From: Syntrophomonas sp.
GTDB lineage: Bacteria; Bacillota; Syntrophomonadia; Syntrophomonadales; Syntrophomonadaceae
DNA: 64,000 nucleotides
Assembly (NCBI GenBank): GCA_016841245.1
Contig: JAENZN010000002.1
Span: forward strand, 72,843 to 136,842
Direction of reading: 5' to 3'
In this document: positions 1 to 8,585 of the stretch, in pieces
How the letters are laid out: each line of letters starts with the position of its first letter
Position numbering within the stretch: the stretch's first letter is position 1
Position numbers and translations under genes: made by a program
The notes under the pieces: model-generated
Told to the model about the DNA's origin: nothing
Databases searched by the model: none
The model's input: the letters and a program-made list of their open reading frames with translations, nothing else

Positions 1-48
1 GTACCGGTATTTGAAAAATCCCTGACTCATCTGGAAAAGAACCTATAG
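1..48 (+). CDS. C-terminal tail of an upstream gene (partial)
   Basis: Frame 1 is open from the first base and ends at TAG (46-48), giving a 15-residue tail ending in HLEKNL. The family cannot be told from so little. It reads in the same direction as the acyl-CoA dehydrogenase gene and is followed by a palindromic hairpin, so it is probably the end of a separate transcription unit. Confidence 0.5.
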   Translation, partial: VPVFEKSLTHLEKNL

Positions 49-61
49 CTTAAAGAATCTG

Positions 62-130
62 GGAAGCGGGGACAGGTCCCTTTTCCCAGTCTTGAATTGT
101 TTGTGGGAAAAGGGATCTGTCACCGCTTCC
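62..130. repeat. Palindromic GGGGAC-type hairpin element, copy 1
   Basis: Two 27-nt arms (62-88 and 104-130) pair with two mismatches around a 15-nt loop. The outer part contains GGGGACAGG. The same GGGGAC(A/G)G core appears in perfect palindromes at 4864-4936 and 23905-23978, so this is one member of a dispersed family. It lies between two genes and may also act as a bidirectional terminator, although no T-run follows directly. Confidence 0.75.
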
Positions 131-298
131 TAGATAAAAGAACAGTCAGATATATGATATGGTGTTTCAATAAAGAACATACGTTTTATATAAAAAATAT
201 GGCATAAGCATTTTTGTTATGATAAACTGAATAAAAATATTACATGTGCGTAATTTACTGCAAGAAAAAAATGAAATGATAAATAAGGAGGTTAAAGG

Positions 299-1438
299 AT
301 GAATTTTAATTTTACCAAAGAACAATCACTGCTGCAGGCTATGGCCCGGGATTTTGCAGAGAAGAGATTGGAACCTATTGCCAGGCAGATTGATGAGGAA
401 AATAAGATACCAGACCAAATATTTGCCGAGATGGGAGAACTGGAGTTGTTTGGAATACCCATAGCTGAAGAATATGGAGGAGCCGATGGCGGCTACGATG
501 GATATGTCCTGGTGATGGAACAGATAGCCCGGGTATCGGGAGGCGTGGCTATGACTCTGGCAGCCCATACCCTGGGATTGGGAGCTATTCAAAAGTTTGG
601 CACCGAGGAGCAGAAGCAAAAGTATCTGCCCGATGCCTGTAAAGGGAAAACCATAGCTTCATTTGCGTTTACTGAGCCTGCCACCGGTTCGGACCCTAAA
701 CAGCTAACCAGCACAGCAGTTAAAGAAAGCGATACTTATGTTTTGAACGGCACCAAGCGTTTTATATCTAATGCCAACCAGCCCGGTCCCTGCGTGGTTT
801 TTGCCCGGGAAAGTGAAAGCGGCGAAGTTACCGCCTTTATCGTAGACAAATGGTGTGAGGGTTACTCCATATCCGAGCCCTGGGCTAAAGTAGGAATGAA
901 GGGCGGGGTGCTGGTCGATATATATATGGAAAACATAAAGGTGCCAGCAGAAAACTTACTGGGTAAATTAGGACAGGGCTTCCCGATACTTCTTTATGGT
1001 ATTGCTCTTGGAAAAGTCGGTACTGCTACCGCTGCTCTGGGTGGCACCCTGGCTGCTCTGGACGAAGCGGTTAAATATGTTAAAGAGAAAACCCATCGGG
1101 GTGCTCCTATTGCTAAATTCCAGGCTATTCAATTAAAAATCGCCGATTTGAAAATTAAATATGAAACTGCCCGCTGGCTGTGCTACCGTTTAGGATGGCT
1201 GGCCAATGATATTAAAGATCCGGCTGCCTTTGCTGCTGAAGCTGCGCTGGCTAAAGCTTTCTGTGGTGACAATGTGGTAGAAGCAGCCCGGATCGCCATG
1301 AATGCACATGGTTCTTATGGATTAATGAAAGACTATAATATTGAGCGTATACTCAGGGATGCCCTGATTGGCCCCGAAATCGAGGGAGTAGCAGATATGC
1401 AGAAAATGATTGTAGCGGGGTCAGTATTAAAAGGATAG
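299..1438 (+). CDS. Acyl-CoA dehydrogenase
   Basis: This 379-residue flavoprotein has the usual length of the family and oxidises an acyl-CoA to the enoyl-CoA, passing electrons to ETF. The N-terminal helical domain starts with FTKEQSLLQAMARDFAEK. The middle beta domain has the FAD/substrate motif FAFTEPATGSDP. The C-terminal helical domain ends with GPEIEGVADMQ, whose Glu sits at the usual catalytic-base position. GGAGG at 287-291 fits the ATG. It heads a set with fixC, fixX, etfB and etfA, so its electrons probably go to that ETF and FixCX pair. Chain-length preference cannot be read; a short-chain butyryl-CoA type is a reasonable guess. Confidence 0.93.
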   Translation: MNFNFTKEQSLLQAMARDFAEKRLEPIARQIDEENKIPDQIFAEMGELELFGIPIAEEYGGADGGYDGYVLVMEQIARVSGGVAMTLAAHTLGLGAIQKFGTEEQKQKYLPDACKGKTIASFAFTEPATGSDPKQLTSTAVKESDTYVLNGTKRFISNANQPGPCVVFARESESGEVTAFIVDKWCEGYSISEPWAKVGMKGGVLVDIYMENIKVPAENLLGKLGQGFPILLYGIALGKVGTATAALGGTLAALDEAVKYVKEKTHRGAPIAKFQAIQLKIADLKIKYETARWLCYRLGWLANDIKDPAAFAAEAALAKAFCGDNVVEAARIAMNAHGSYGLMKDYNIERILRDALIGPEIEGVADMQKMIVAGSVLKG

Positions 1439-1458
1439 AAGTGAGGTGCAGCGAGCAG

Positions 1459-2748
1459 ATGGAAGAAAAATTTGATGCTATAATAGTCGGTGCAGGTCTT
1501 GCCGGTCTGGGCGCCGCCTATACCCTGGCTCAGGAAGGCTTGGAAGTGCTTCTGCTGGAAAGGGGAGATTATCCTGGTTCCAAAAACGTGACCGGGGGAC
1601 GTATATATCTAAACCCCATAAGAGATATGTTTCCGGACCTGTGGAAAAAAGCTCCCCTGGAGCGGCATATTACTCAGGAAGGTGTCAGCGTTATGGCTGG
1701 AGAACGCTCTTTGAATGTGTCCTATCGGGGTGAAGAGCTGGATCAGGAGCCTTACCAGAGTTACAGCATACTAAGAGCCAAGTTTGACCGCTGGATGGCC
1801 AAACAGGCTGAAAGAAAAGGGGCAATGCTGGTTAGCAGAAGCAGGGTCGATGACCTGATAATTGAAAATGGCCGGGTTGAGGGTGTATATGCAGGAGGAG
1901 ATGAACTTCGTTCTCATACGGTCATCGCCTGCGATGGGGTGCTCTCGTTAATGGCGGAAAAAGCAGGACTGAGGAAAGCAGGTTCGGCAAGTCAATATGG
2001 AGTAGGCTTTAAAGAAATAATTGAACTGGATTCTGCTCTGATCAATGAAAGGTTTGGTTTGGAAGGTGATGAAGGCGCGGCTCGCCTGTTTATGGGAGAA
2101 GTCACCCGGGGTAAATTTGGCGGGGGATTCCTTTATACAAATAAGGATAGTGTCAGTCTGGGTATAGTGGTAGGAATAAAAGACCTTATAGAAGGGCAGC
2201 CTGCCGTTCAGGCTCCGGTGCTCTTGGATGAATTCAAACAAAGACCAGAGGTAGCCAGACTCATTAAAGGCGGGGAAACCGTAGAATATTCAGCCCATGT
2301 AATACCGGAAGGGGGTCTTAGAGCTCTTACCAAGCTTTCCGGGGATGGGATTCTAGTAGCCGGAGATGCAGCTGGGTTTTCTATGAATATTGGGGTAACT
2401 GTTAGAGGCATGGAATATGCCTTGGCATCAGGATATTATGCCGCCCAGGCGGTTATACAAGCTAAAGCTAAAGAAGACTTCAGTGCGGCCAGTCTGGCCA
2501 GCTATGAATCTATGCTGAATGATAGTTTTGTCATGCAGGATTTTAAGAATTTCAGCGAAGCTCCGGAAGCCCTGGAGAACCATCGTATTTACAGCTATTA
2601 TCCAGAATTGGCAGGAAATATTATGCGAGACCTGTATAGTGTTCCAGCCGGCAGCAAGGCCAAGCTGTATCCGACAGTGAAAAAATACCTTGGTACCGGC
2701 GAATTGTGGGCTATGTTTAAGGACATGCGGAAGGTGATGAAAATATGA
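1459..2748 (+). CDS. fixC: FixC-like ETF:quinone oxidoreductase flavoprotein
   Basis: The N-terminus has a Rossmann FAD motif (VGAGLAGLGAAYTLAQEG) followed by ERGDYPGSKNVTGG, typical of FixC and ETF-QO. A second FAD contact, GDAAGF, lies near residue 305. Length of about 430 residues fits FixC, which lacks the large ferredoxin domain of mitochondrial ETF-QO; that role falls to the overlapping fixX. GTG at 1441 is an alternative start, but GAGGTG at 1443-1448 better serves the ATG at 1459. The last four bases overlap fixX (ATGA), a sign of translational coupling. Family knowledge: FixC accepts electrons from FixAB and passes them to a quinone. Confidence 0.9.
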   Translation: MEEKFDAIIVGAGLAGLGAAYTLAQEGLEVLLLERGDYPGSKNVTGGRIYLNPIRDMFPDLWKKAPLERHITQEGVSVMAGERSLNVSYRGEELDQEPYQSYSILRAKFDRWMAKQAERKGAMLVSRSRVDDLIIENGRVEGVYAGGDELRSHTVIACDGVLSLMAEKAGLRKAGSASQYGVGFKEIIELDSALINERFGLEGDEGAARLFMGEVTRGKFGGGFLYTNKDSVSLGIVVGIKDLIEGQPAVQAPVLLDEFKQRPEVARLIKGGETVEYSAHVIPEGGLRALTKLSGDGILVAGDAAGFSMNIGVTVRGMEYALASGYYAAQAVIQAKAKEDFSAASLASYESMLNDSFVMQDFKNFSEAPEALENHRIYSYYPELAGNIMRDLYSVPAGSKAKLYPTVKKYLGTGELWAMFKDMRKVMKI

Positions 2749-3029
2749 GCGAAATCATAGGGCTGAAAGCTAAACTGGGATTAGATGTTTTCAAACACGA
2801 TAAGGAACCGCATATAAAGATTAAGCCAGGCATGGAGAAAGACCCTCGCCTTAAAAGAGCGATACTGGTATGTCCAGCCGGGCTGTATGAAGAAAACCAG
2901 GATGGCGAAGTAGAGCTTACTATTGATGGTTGTCTGGAATGCGGGACCTGCAGGATTGCCTGCGGGACCGAAGTATTAGAATGGTATTATCCTACCGGGG
3001 GAGCCGGAGTGCAGTTCCGTTTTGGATAA
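2745..3029 (+). CDS. fixX: FixX-like ferredoxin partner of FixC
   Basis: A 94-residue ferredoxin-like protein with a C-terminal cysteine cluster DGCLECGTCRIACG and a further cysteine in LVCPAGLYEE, the pattern expected for the 4Fe-4S protein FixX. It overlaps fixC by four bases and is separated from etfB by about 150 nt. It most likely carries electrons from the FixC flavin to the membrane acceptor. There is no signal peptide or membrane segment. Confidence 0.9.
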   Translation: MSEIIGLKAKLGLDVFKHDKEPHIKIKPGMEKDPRLKRAILVCPAGLYEENQDGEVELTIDGCLECGTCRIACGTEVLEWYYPTGGAGVQFRFG

Positions 3030-3181
3030 GAGTCATGCAAGCAGGGACGATTCTTGACTTGCATAATAGTATAATAACTTTTTCTATTTCTTGACCAAAG
3101 ACAAATATTGGCTCATATGTAGAAAATAGATTTAAGAATAATATAAATATATCTATTGTATGTTAAGGGGGTTTACTGGGG

Positions 3182-3931
3182 ATGAACATAGTTGTTGCGA
3201 TGAAGCAGATACCTGATTTGCAGCAGATAAGAATACGCAATCGCAAACCGGTACTGGATGGGGTACCTTCAGCTCTGGGGGTAATAGATAAAAATGCCCT
3301 GGAAGCTGCGGTGCTTCTCAAGGAGAAACAGGGTGGGAAAGTGATCGTGCTTTCTGCCGGAAATGAAGAAGTAGAAGAGACGGTCAAGGAAGCTCTGGCA
3401 GCCGGGGCTGATGAAGCATTTCTGGTCCTGGATGATGATCTGGAAGGGGCCGATGGAAGTACAAAGGCCATGGTATTAGCTGAAGCTATCAATAAGATAG
3501 AAGATGTGGGGCTGATATTATTTGGGGAAGGCAGCGGAGACAATTACTCCGGGCAGGTAGGTTCCCGAGTGGCTGAGCTGCTGGGTATGCCTCAGGCAGC
3601 TTATGCCAGCAGCATCGAGATTAATGATAGCAGCGCAGTAATAACACGTTCGCTGGAAGATGGCGATGAGATACTTGAAGTGAGTCTGCCAGTGGTAGTA
3701 AGCGTGCTGGGAGATATTAACGAACCCAGAATTCCTTCGGTCACCCAGATTCTTAAAGCAGGCAGGAAACCTAAAGAGGTTCTGGAGCTGGAAGACCTGG
3801 AAATTAATTTAACTGGCCTGCCTGAGATTATGACGGTCAGCAACCTGGCACCAGAAACCGACCGCAAGCAGGTCAAGGTTGCCAGTGTAGAAGAGCTGCT
3901 GCAGGCACTTAGGACTGAAGGGGTAATATAG
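3182..3931 (+). CDS. etfB: Electron transfer flavoprotein beta subunit (FixA/EtfB)
   Basis: A 249-residue protein with the EtfB opening IVVAMKQIPD and the later segment LILFGEGSGDNYSGQVG, which corresponds to the nucleotide-binding region of the family. It forms a heterodimer with EtfA, 12 nt downstream. Together with FixC and FixX the set is FixABCX-like. In characterised FixABCX complexes this couples NADH oxidation to ferredoxin and quinone reduction. Here an acyl-CoA dehydrogenase sits upstream, so the ETF may instead take electrons from acyl-CoA oxidation. The 152-nt gap before the gene suggests it may also have its own promoter, but I see no convincing one. Confidence 0.93.
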   Translation: MNIVVAMKQIPDLQQIRIRNRKPVLDGVPSALGVIDKNALEAAVLLKEKQGGKVIVLSAGNEEVEETVKEALAAGADEAFLVLDDDLEGADGSTKAMVLAEAINKIEDVGLILFGEGSGDNYSGQVGSRVAELLGMPQAAYASSIEINDSSAVITRSLEDGDEILEVSLPVVVSVLGDINEPRIPSVTQILKAGRKPKEVLELEDLEINLTGLPEIMTVSNLAPETDRKQVKVASVEELLQALRTEGVI

Positions 3932-3943
3932 GGGGGATAGATA

Positions 3944-4858
3944 ATGGCAGGAGTACTTGTATACAGTGCAAATCAGGGACTAGCTCTGGAGTTAATTACT
4001 GCAGCCAGGAAAATCGAGGATTTCGTTGTAGCAGTAAGCCTTAATGACGACAGCCTTGCTCAGGCCCTGGCAGCAGCAGGAGTCAGGACCTTTAAGATAA
4101 GCAATCCCAACCTGGTTGTGGGAGATACCGGAGCAGCTGCCGCAGCTATCAAACAGGTGTTAGATAAGGAAAATATAGATACCGTCTTGCTTTCATCTGA
4201 TCGCAGGGGCAAAGAACTGGCCGGACGTCTGGCTCAGGCGATAGGAGCTGGATGCTTAACCGATGTTACAGCTATCCAGGTAGATGGCAGTAAAATCGAA
4301 TGTCAGCGCAATGCCCTGGGTGGAGCTACCATAGCTGTCCAGTACATAGAAGGTCCAAAAGTTATGGCCCTCCGACCTCGATCCTATGAAGCAGCAGGAG
4401 CGGGAAATGGAAGCATTGAAGAACTGGCAGCAGAGATCAAGGATACGGGAATCAAGGTAATTGACTTTAAACCCAAAGCGGCCGATAGGGTAAATATCGA
4501 AGCAGCCGAAATACTGGTGGCTGTAGGGCAGGGTCTGAGTGACGAAGAGAAACTGGCAGATGTACAAGCGCTGGCCTCCAAGCTGGGAGGGGAAGTAGCC
4601 TGTTCTAAACCGGTGGCTACTGATAAGAAATGGCTTTCTGAGGAAAGGGTTATCGGGTTATCGGGCAAGAAATGTAAACCACAGCTGGCCTTGTTATTAG
4701 GTATTTCCGGGCAGGTACAGTTTACCGTAGGTATACGAGATGCTAGAGTGATAGCAGCGGTAAATACCGATGAAAATGCAGCGATAAACTATATGGCCGA
4801 CTATATCATACAGGCAGACCTGCATGACGTTATTGAAGAACTAAACGAAAAACTATAG
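3944..4858 (+). CDS. etfA: Electron transfer flavoprotein alpha subunit (FixB/EtfA)
   Basis: A 304-residue EtfA. The C-terminal FAD domain is recognisable from about residue 190: ILVAVGQGL, then GLSGKKCKPQLALLLGISG (the GISG loop that binds FAD), then VIAAVNTDENAAI and a C-terminal helix typical of the family. A run of Gs at 3931-3936 gives the ribosome binding site. It ends the electron-transfer cluster and is followed at once by a perfect palindrome (4864-4936), which can form a very stable hairpin at the transcript end. Confidence 0.93.
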   Translation: MAGVLVYSANQGLALELITAARKIEDFVVAVSLNDDSLAQALAAAGVRTFKISNPNLVVGDTGAAAAAIKQVLDKENIDTVLLSSDRRGKELAGRLAQAIGAGCLTDVTAIQVDGSKIECQRNALGGATIAVQYIEGPKVMALRPRSYEAAGAGNGSIEELAAEIKDTGIKVIDFKPKAADRVNIEAAEILVAVGQGLSDEEKLADVQALASKLGGEVACSKPVATDKKWLSEERVIGLSGKKCKPQLALLLGISGQVQFTVGIRDARVIAAVNTDENAAINYMADYIIQADLHDVIEELNEKL

Positions 4859-4863
4859 ACGAA

Positions 4864-4936
4864 TGTAACAAGGGGACGGTTCTGTTGTTACGCTCAAAGC
4901 ACAAGGGCGTAACAACAGAACCGTCCCCTTGTTACA
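4864..4936. repeat. Perfect palindromic GGGGAC-type element, copy 2
   Basis: Arms 4864-4893 and 4907-4936 are exact inverted repeats of 30 nt around a 13-nt loop. The arm holds AAGGGGACGGTTCTGTTG. It shares GGGGACGGTTCT with the element at 23905-23978, while the outer and inner bases differ between copies but still pair. This is what mobilised REP-like hairpins look like; no transposase is in the window. Confidence 0.9.
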
Positions 4937-4998
4937 TTTTCAAAACTTCAAATATGCTTAGACATAGGTTATAATTTTTTAAGCTGCACATTGATAGA

Positions 4999-5454
4999 AT
5001 GGTCGGAAAGGTTGTGGAACAGTTGACTATAGCTCTGGGGATCATGGCTGGTATGATCTTTTTCATATATGGAGTTTATTTTGCTTCAATTCTAAGGGGG
5101 CGACCCCAAGTATTGGAGATGGAAATGCTGACGGCATTTGTATCCTGGCTGCAGGAAGAAAAAGGATCGGCCCGGGTTAGATTGGCAGGAATGCTGGTCG
5201 CTTCTTTAACATTGGAATCCGTCTATTTTATTCTGGCTTTTCTGGTTCTGCTGAACCCGGTTATGATCATCTTAACTTTAATTCTGGCGGGAGAAGAACT
5301 GCTGCACATTCTGGTCGTACTTAACTCATCTTATCAATACTTGCGGGGTCGTATAGGAGCCGAAAGAATAATGAACTGGATTATTGAAAGAGTAAGTGCT
5401 GCCTTTTTCTTTACTCATGCATTTTTGGTTTTGGTAACTATATTGTTTTATTAG
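4999..5454 (+). CDS. Small integral membrane protein, unknown function
   Basis: 151 residues, mostly hydrophobic. Likely membrane segments are near residues 9-30, 63-82, 84-105 and 132-150, separated by short charged loops (SWLQEEKGSARVR, YLRGRIGAERIMNWIIERV). I do not recognise the family. The start at 4999 has no clear ribosome binding site. The gene is followed 21 nt later by the AAA ATPase gene, so the two may be cotranscribed. Confidence 0.65.
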   Translation: MVGKVVEQLTIALGIMAGMIFFIYGVYFASILRGRPQVLEMEMLTAFVSWLQEEKGSARVRLAGMLVASLTLESVYFILAFLVLLNPVMIILTLILAGEELLHILVVLNSSYQYLRGRIGAERIMNWIIERVSAAFFFTHAFLVLVTILFY

Positions 5455-5481
5455 TGATTTTAATGGACAGGAGGAATGGAT

Positions 5482-6723
5482 TTGTTAATAAAATACCGCC
5501 TGGCCCTGGCTGGCTTATGCATATATAGAAATATTCTTACTGAGCCGCCTATTAAAGCCCTGATAAATGCTTTGGACCGGGGAATAAATGAAGCAGGCTC
5601 AATAGGAGTTGTAAATGCCTATTATGAATTTCTTAATCAAGTATTTCAACAGGGGAGGTCGTTTCAGCAGTATTTATTGGAATTAATTTTATATGATGAT
5701 AATCCTTTCAGTTGTGCAGCTGAGAATCAAGTAAGTGAAGATATAGAACCGGTACTGACAGCAGCTATTAAACATGATCTTAACTGCCTGCAGGTATTAT
5801 ATCGGATAGACTTTAAAGATTTGGAGAAACTCTTGGGAATACCGGAGCAGGAAATTATTCTGCTGCCACCTGAGATTGATTCTGCCCATAGTATATCAGC
5901 ACGGTTTGATCAATCTTTGGATTGGTCTTGGGAATGGGAATATCTGGCCGATTATTATTTGCATCATTCCCGAGGTATACCATCTAGATACCGGGCTTTA
6001 CGGTATACTGCCCAGGAAGGGTTGATAGGGATCAGAACCCCGGATCTGCCTGATATGGATGATTTGATAGGCTGTGCCAGACAGAAAGAACAATTATGCC
6101 GTAATACCGAGATTTTTCTTAAAGGTTACCCGGCTAACAATATTTTACTTTACGGTCCCCGGGGGACCGGAAAATCTACTATGATCAAATCACTGCTTAA
6201 TAAATATGAAGATCAGAATTTGCGCCTGGTTCAAATTATCCGGGAACAAATAAACTGCCTGCCTGAGCTGATGGATCGGCTAAACGGTTATAGCTTGAAA
6301 TTTATAGTGTTTATTGACGATCTGTCTTTTGAGGAGTATGAAACTGAATACAAGGGACTAAAGGCAGTGCTGGAAGGTGGTTTGGCCCGTCAGAACTCTA
6401 ATGTATTATTATATGCTACGTCCAACCGAAGACATCTGGTAAAAGAATTTTTCAGCGATCGGGGGAAGGTGGGGGAAGAAGTTCACGCTATGGATACTAT
6501 GCAGGAAAAATTATCGCTGGCGGACCGTTTTGGCTTATGTATCAGTTTTGAGACTCCTGATAAAAAGACCTATCTGCAGATGGTTGAGTATATGGCTCAT
6601 AAACGTCAGATTAATATGGACCCGCAGCTGCTGCAGAGTCAGGCCCTGGAATGGGAAAGAAACAGACATGGCCCTTCCGGGCGTACCGCACGACAATTCA
6701 TTGACTCTCTGGGTAGGGGATAA
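5482..6723 (+). CDS. AAA-type ATPase, DUF815 family
   Basis: A protein of about 413 residues whose C-terminal half is a P-loop ATPase. Walker A is GPRGTGKST near residue 226, Walker B is FIVFIDDLSFE, followed by VLLYATSNRRHLVKEFFSDR, the signature stretch of DUF815 proteins. The N-terminal 190 residues are less conserved. Start choice: AGGAGG (5469-5474) lies only one base from the ATG at 5476, but 7 nt from the TTG at 5482, so TTG is the better start. Cellular role unknown. Confidence 0.85.
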   Translation: MLIKYRLALAGLCIYRNILTEPPIKALINALDRGINEAGSIGVVNAYYEFLNQVFQQGRSFQQYLLELILYDDNPFSCAAENQVSEDIEPVLTAAIKHDLNCLQVLYRIDFKDLEKLLGIPEQEIILLPPEIDSAHSISARFDQSLDWSWEWEYLADYYLHHSRGIPSRYRALRYTAQEGLIGIRTPDLPDMDDLIGCARQKEQLCRNTEIFLKGYPANNILLYGPRGTGKSTMIKSLLNKYEDQNLRLVQIIREQINCLPELMDRLNGYSLKFIVFIDDLSFEEYETEYKGLKAVLEGGLARQNSNVLLYATSNRRHLVKEFFSDRGKVGEEVHAMDTMQEKLSLADRFGLCISFETPDKKTYLQMVEYMAHKRQINMDPQLLQSQALEWERNRHGPSGRTARQFIDSLGRG

Positions 6724-6734
6724 GTCAAATAACA

Positions 6735-7199
6735 TTATTCCAAGCTGCGGGAAAGAAACAAGGGAACAAATTCTTCTTTCACCTTTATTCCCAGAACCGC
6801 ATAGCTGGGTTGGAATTTTTCTGTTTTAACTTTTTGACCTCCTTGAATATCATTAACGGGTACATCCATAATGTTTGAATCTGAATCGTAAAGTCGGATG
6901 ATTACGTTTTCACGCTGAACTATTAATCCAAATTTTTCCATGGTGCTATCCCAGGTTTCACTGCTGATATTCCAGTATAGTTTAATATATTCTTTATCGG
7001 CTTGAAGCCGTAGAACATCTTGTTCACATGCCGGCTGGGGATCCAGGAATTTAAATAGTTCCTGGGCTGTCTCAAATTTCAGGGTATTATCCCCTTCAGG
7101 TTCATCTTCAGCTGATCGTTTTTCCAGACTGGCTAATATCCAGTAGACCAGTATTACCAAGACTAGAGTAATAATAGAAATAAAAAGCAAGGGAGTCAT
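6735..7199 (-). CDS. Membrane-anchored protein with DUF4912-like domain
   Basis: On the minus strand, ATG at 7199 is preceded by GGTGGTGA at a good distance. The protein has 154 residues. Residues 1-25 form one membrane anchor (TPLLFISIITLVLVILVYWI), then a short acidic linker, then a domain with IKLYWNISSETWDS, IIRLYDSDSN and YAVLGIKVKEEFVPL. These resemble the YWE, RLYD and LG motifs of DUF4912; that assignment is from memory and tentative. The domain would face the outside or inside depending on topology, which I cannot settle. It is convergent with the AAA ATPase gene. Confidence 0.7.
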   Translation of the reverse strand: MTPLLFISIITLVLVILVYWILASLEKRSAEDEPEGDNTLKFETAQELFKFLDPQPACEQDVLRLQADKEYIKLYWNISSETWDSTMEKFGLIVQRENVIIRLYDSDSNIMDVPVNDIQGGQKVKTEKFQPSYAVLGIKVKEEFVPLFLSRSLE

Positions 7200-7452
7200 T
7201 TTTTCACCACCAATTAATTTAATTCTATTTTTGTGTAACTTATTATTCCCGATATATGCTGCTATTATAAAGTAGGGAACCAGAAGACAATTGACGGTGC
7301 TTGTCAATGGGGACAGTTCTGCTTAACAAATGAAACACGAAAAGCTTGTCAAACTGGATATTTCCCATTGATAAAAATAGTATTGATGAATAAAACTTTG
7401 CTGTATAACCAAAAAGCGAGTTATAATATTAAATTGTAAGGGGTGAAATTAA

Positions 7453-8142
7453 TTGCTTGATACTGTCCTAAAGCCTAAATGGGGATTGATAGATTTAATT
7501 ATCGTGTATATCGCCACGGTATTATTAACTTTGTTGGGTACCAGAATAATAGCTGCCTATATCGTTGATTCAATGACTTTATTTTTCACAGCTGCTATTA
7601 TTCAATTTTTTATTAATATCGGGTTGGTTTTTCTAGTTATTATCTATATAAGAAAATCCCGGCTGGCTGATTTGGGGTTAAAGAAAGCATCCGCTCATGA
7701 TCTTTTTTTTTACGGCCTGATAGGCGGCACCCTGTTAATGATTTTCATGATACTGATGGGCATACCGATATCAAGATTACAGCCTGATGTACAGCCGCAG
7801 GTTTTTGAGCAGATGCTGCGCTCGGTAGGGCAAAACTGGCAATTTTTCGTCTTGTTGTTCCTGGGAGTGGTTACGGCTCCTATAGCGGAGGAGTTATTTT
7901 ACCGGGGTATGCTTTATCCTGTGTTTCGAGGATATCTGGGGCCATGGTGGGGGTCTGCAGTTGCTGGTATTATTTTCGGTCTGGCCCACTGGGATTTATG
8001 GAGAACTATTCCACTGGCTATTGGGGGAGCAGTACTCTGCTACATGTATGAGAAAACCGGTAATATTTGGGTTACTATGCTGGCTCATGGTACATGGAAT
8101 GGTTTGATGTCATTAATGGTCTATTTTAATTTTTTTGTTTAA
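7453..8142 (+). CDS. CPBP-family intramembrane metalloprotease
   Basis: 229 residues with about six to eight membrane segments. It carries the CPBP (CAAX protease and bacteriocin-processing) motifs: EELFYRG (EExxxR), FGLAHWD (FxxxH) and HGTWN (HxxxN/B). These residues bind the metal and form the active site inside the membrane. The start is TTG at 7453, with AGGGGTGA 7 nt upstream. Substrate unknown; bacterial members process peptides or act in stress tolerance. Confidence 0.9.
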   Translation: MLDTVLKPKWGLIDLIIVYIATVLLTLLGTRIIAAYIVDSMTLFFTAAIIQFFINIGLVFLVIIYIRKSRLADLGLKKASAHDLFFYGLIGGTLLMIFMILMGIPISRLQPDVQPQVFEQMLRSVGQNWQFFVLLFLGVVTAPIAEELFYRGMLYPVFRGYLGPWWGSAVAGIIFGLAHWDLWRTIPLAIGGAVLCYMYEKTGNIWVTMLAHGTWNGLMSLMVYFNFFV

Positions 8143-8207
8143 GCTAGCCTGTTAATTTAACCGGCTTCATACAATAAACCTATTTACCAGAGAGAGGAGT
8201 ACAGGTT

Positions 8208-8519
8208 ATGCCGATTTATGATTACGAGTGTGAAAATTGTGGGCGTTTTGAAAAAATGCAGAAGATCAGTGAGGAGGCTATAAAAGAGTGCCCCCAATGT
8301 GGAGGAGCAGTACACAGGCTGATCAGCAAAAATGTGGGGATAGTTTTTAAAGGCGGCGGATTTTACAAAACTGACAGTGGAAATAAAATAAAAGATAGAG
8401 CCCGGGCTGTTAATCAGGAGAGACAGAAAGATAACCAGGCTATATTAGACAAAGATGTCAAAGGCTATGTTAAACAGGCGGAGAGCACGACCGAAAAAAT
8501 ACAGGAAGCTTCATCATAA
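8208..8519 (+). CDS. FmdB-family zinc-ribbon protein
   Basis: A 103-residue protein opening [12 protein letters not shown] and continuing with CPQCGG, giving two CxxC pairs for a zinc ribbon. The segment [22 protein letters not shown] is the usual FmdB tail, followed by a charged, probably disordered C-terminus. Family members are putative regulatory or assembly proteins; the exact role is unknown. AGAGAGGAG upstream supports the ATG. Confidence 0.9.
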   Translation: MPIYDYECENCGRFEKMQKISEEAIKECPQCGGAVHRLISKNVGIVFKGGGFYKTDSGNKIKDRARAVNQERQKDNQAILDKDVKGYVKQAESTTEKIQEASS

Positions 8520-8585
8520 TAGTGCATATATTATGAACTTATAGATTGTATACTGATGTCAGGAGGCTTATGGGGAGGTGGGCTG

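Noticed and set aside
3054-3082. Promoter TTGACT...TATAAT before etfB
   Set aside because: The two boxes are only 10 nt apart, far too close for a sigma-70-type promoter.
7298-7350. Fourth copy of the GGGGAC palindrome
   Set aside because: GGGGACAGTTCTG is present but has no matching inverted arm, so it is at most a degraded half.
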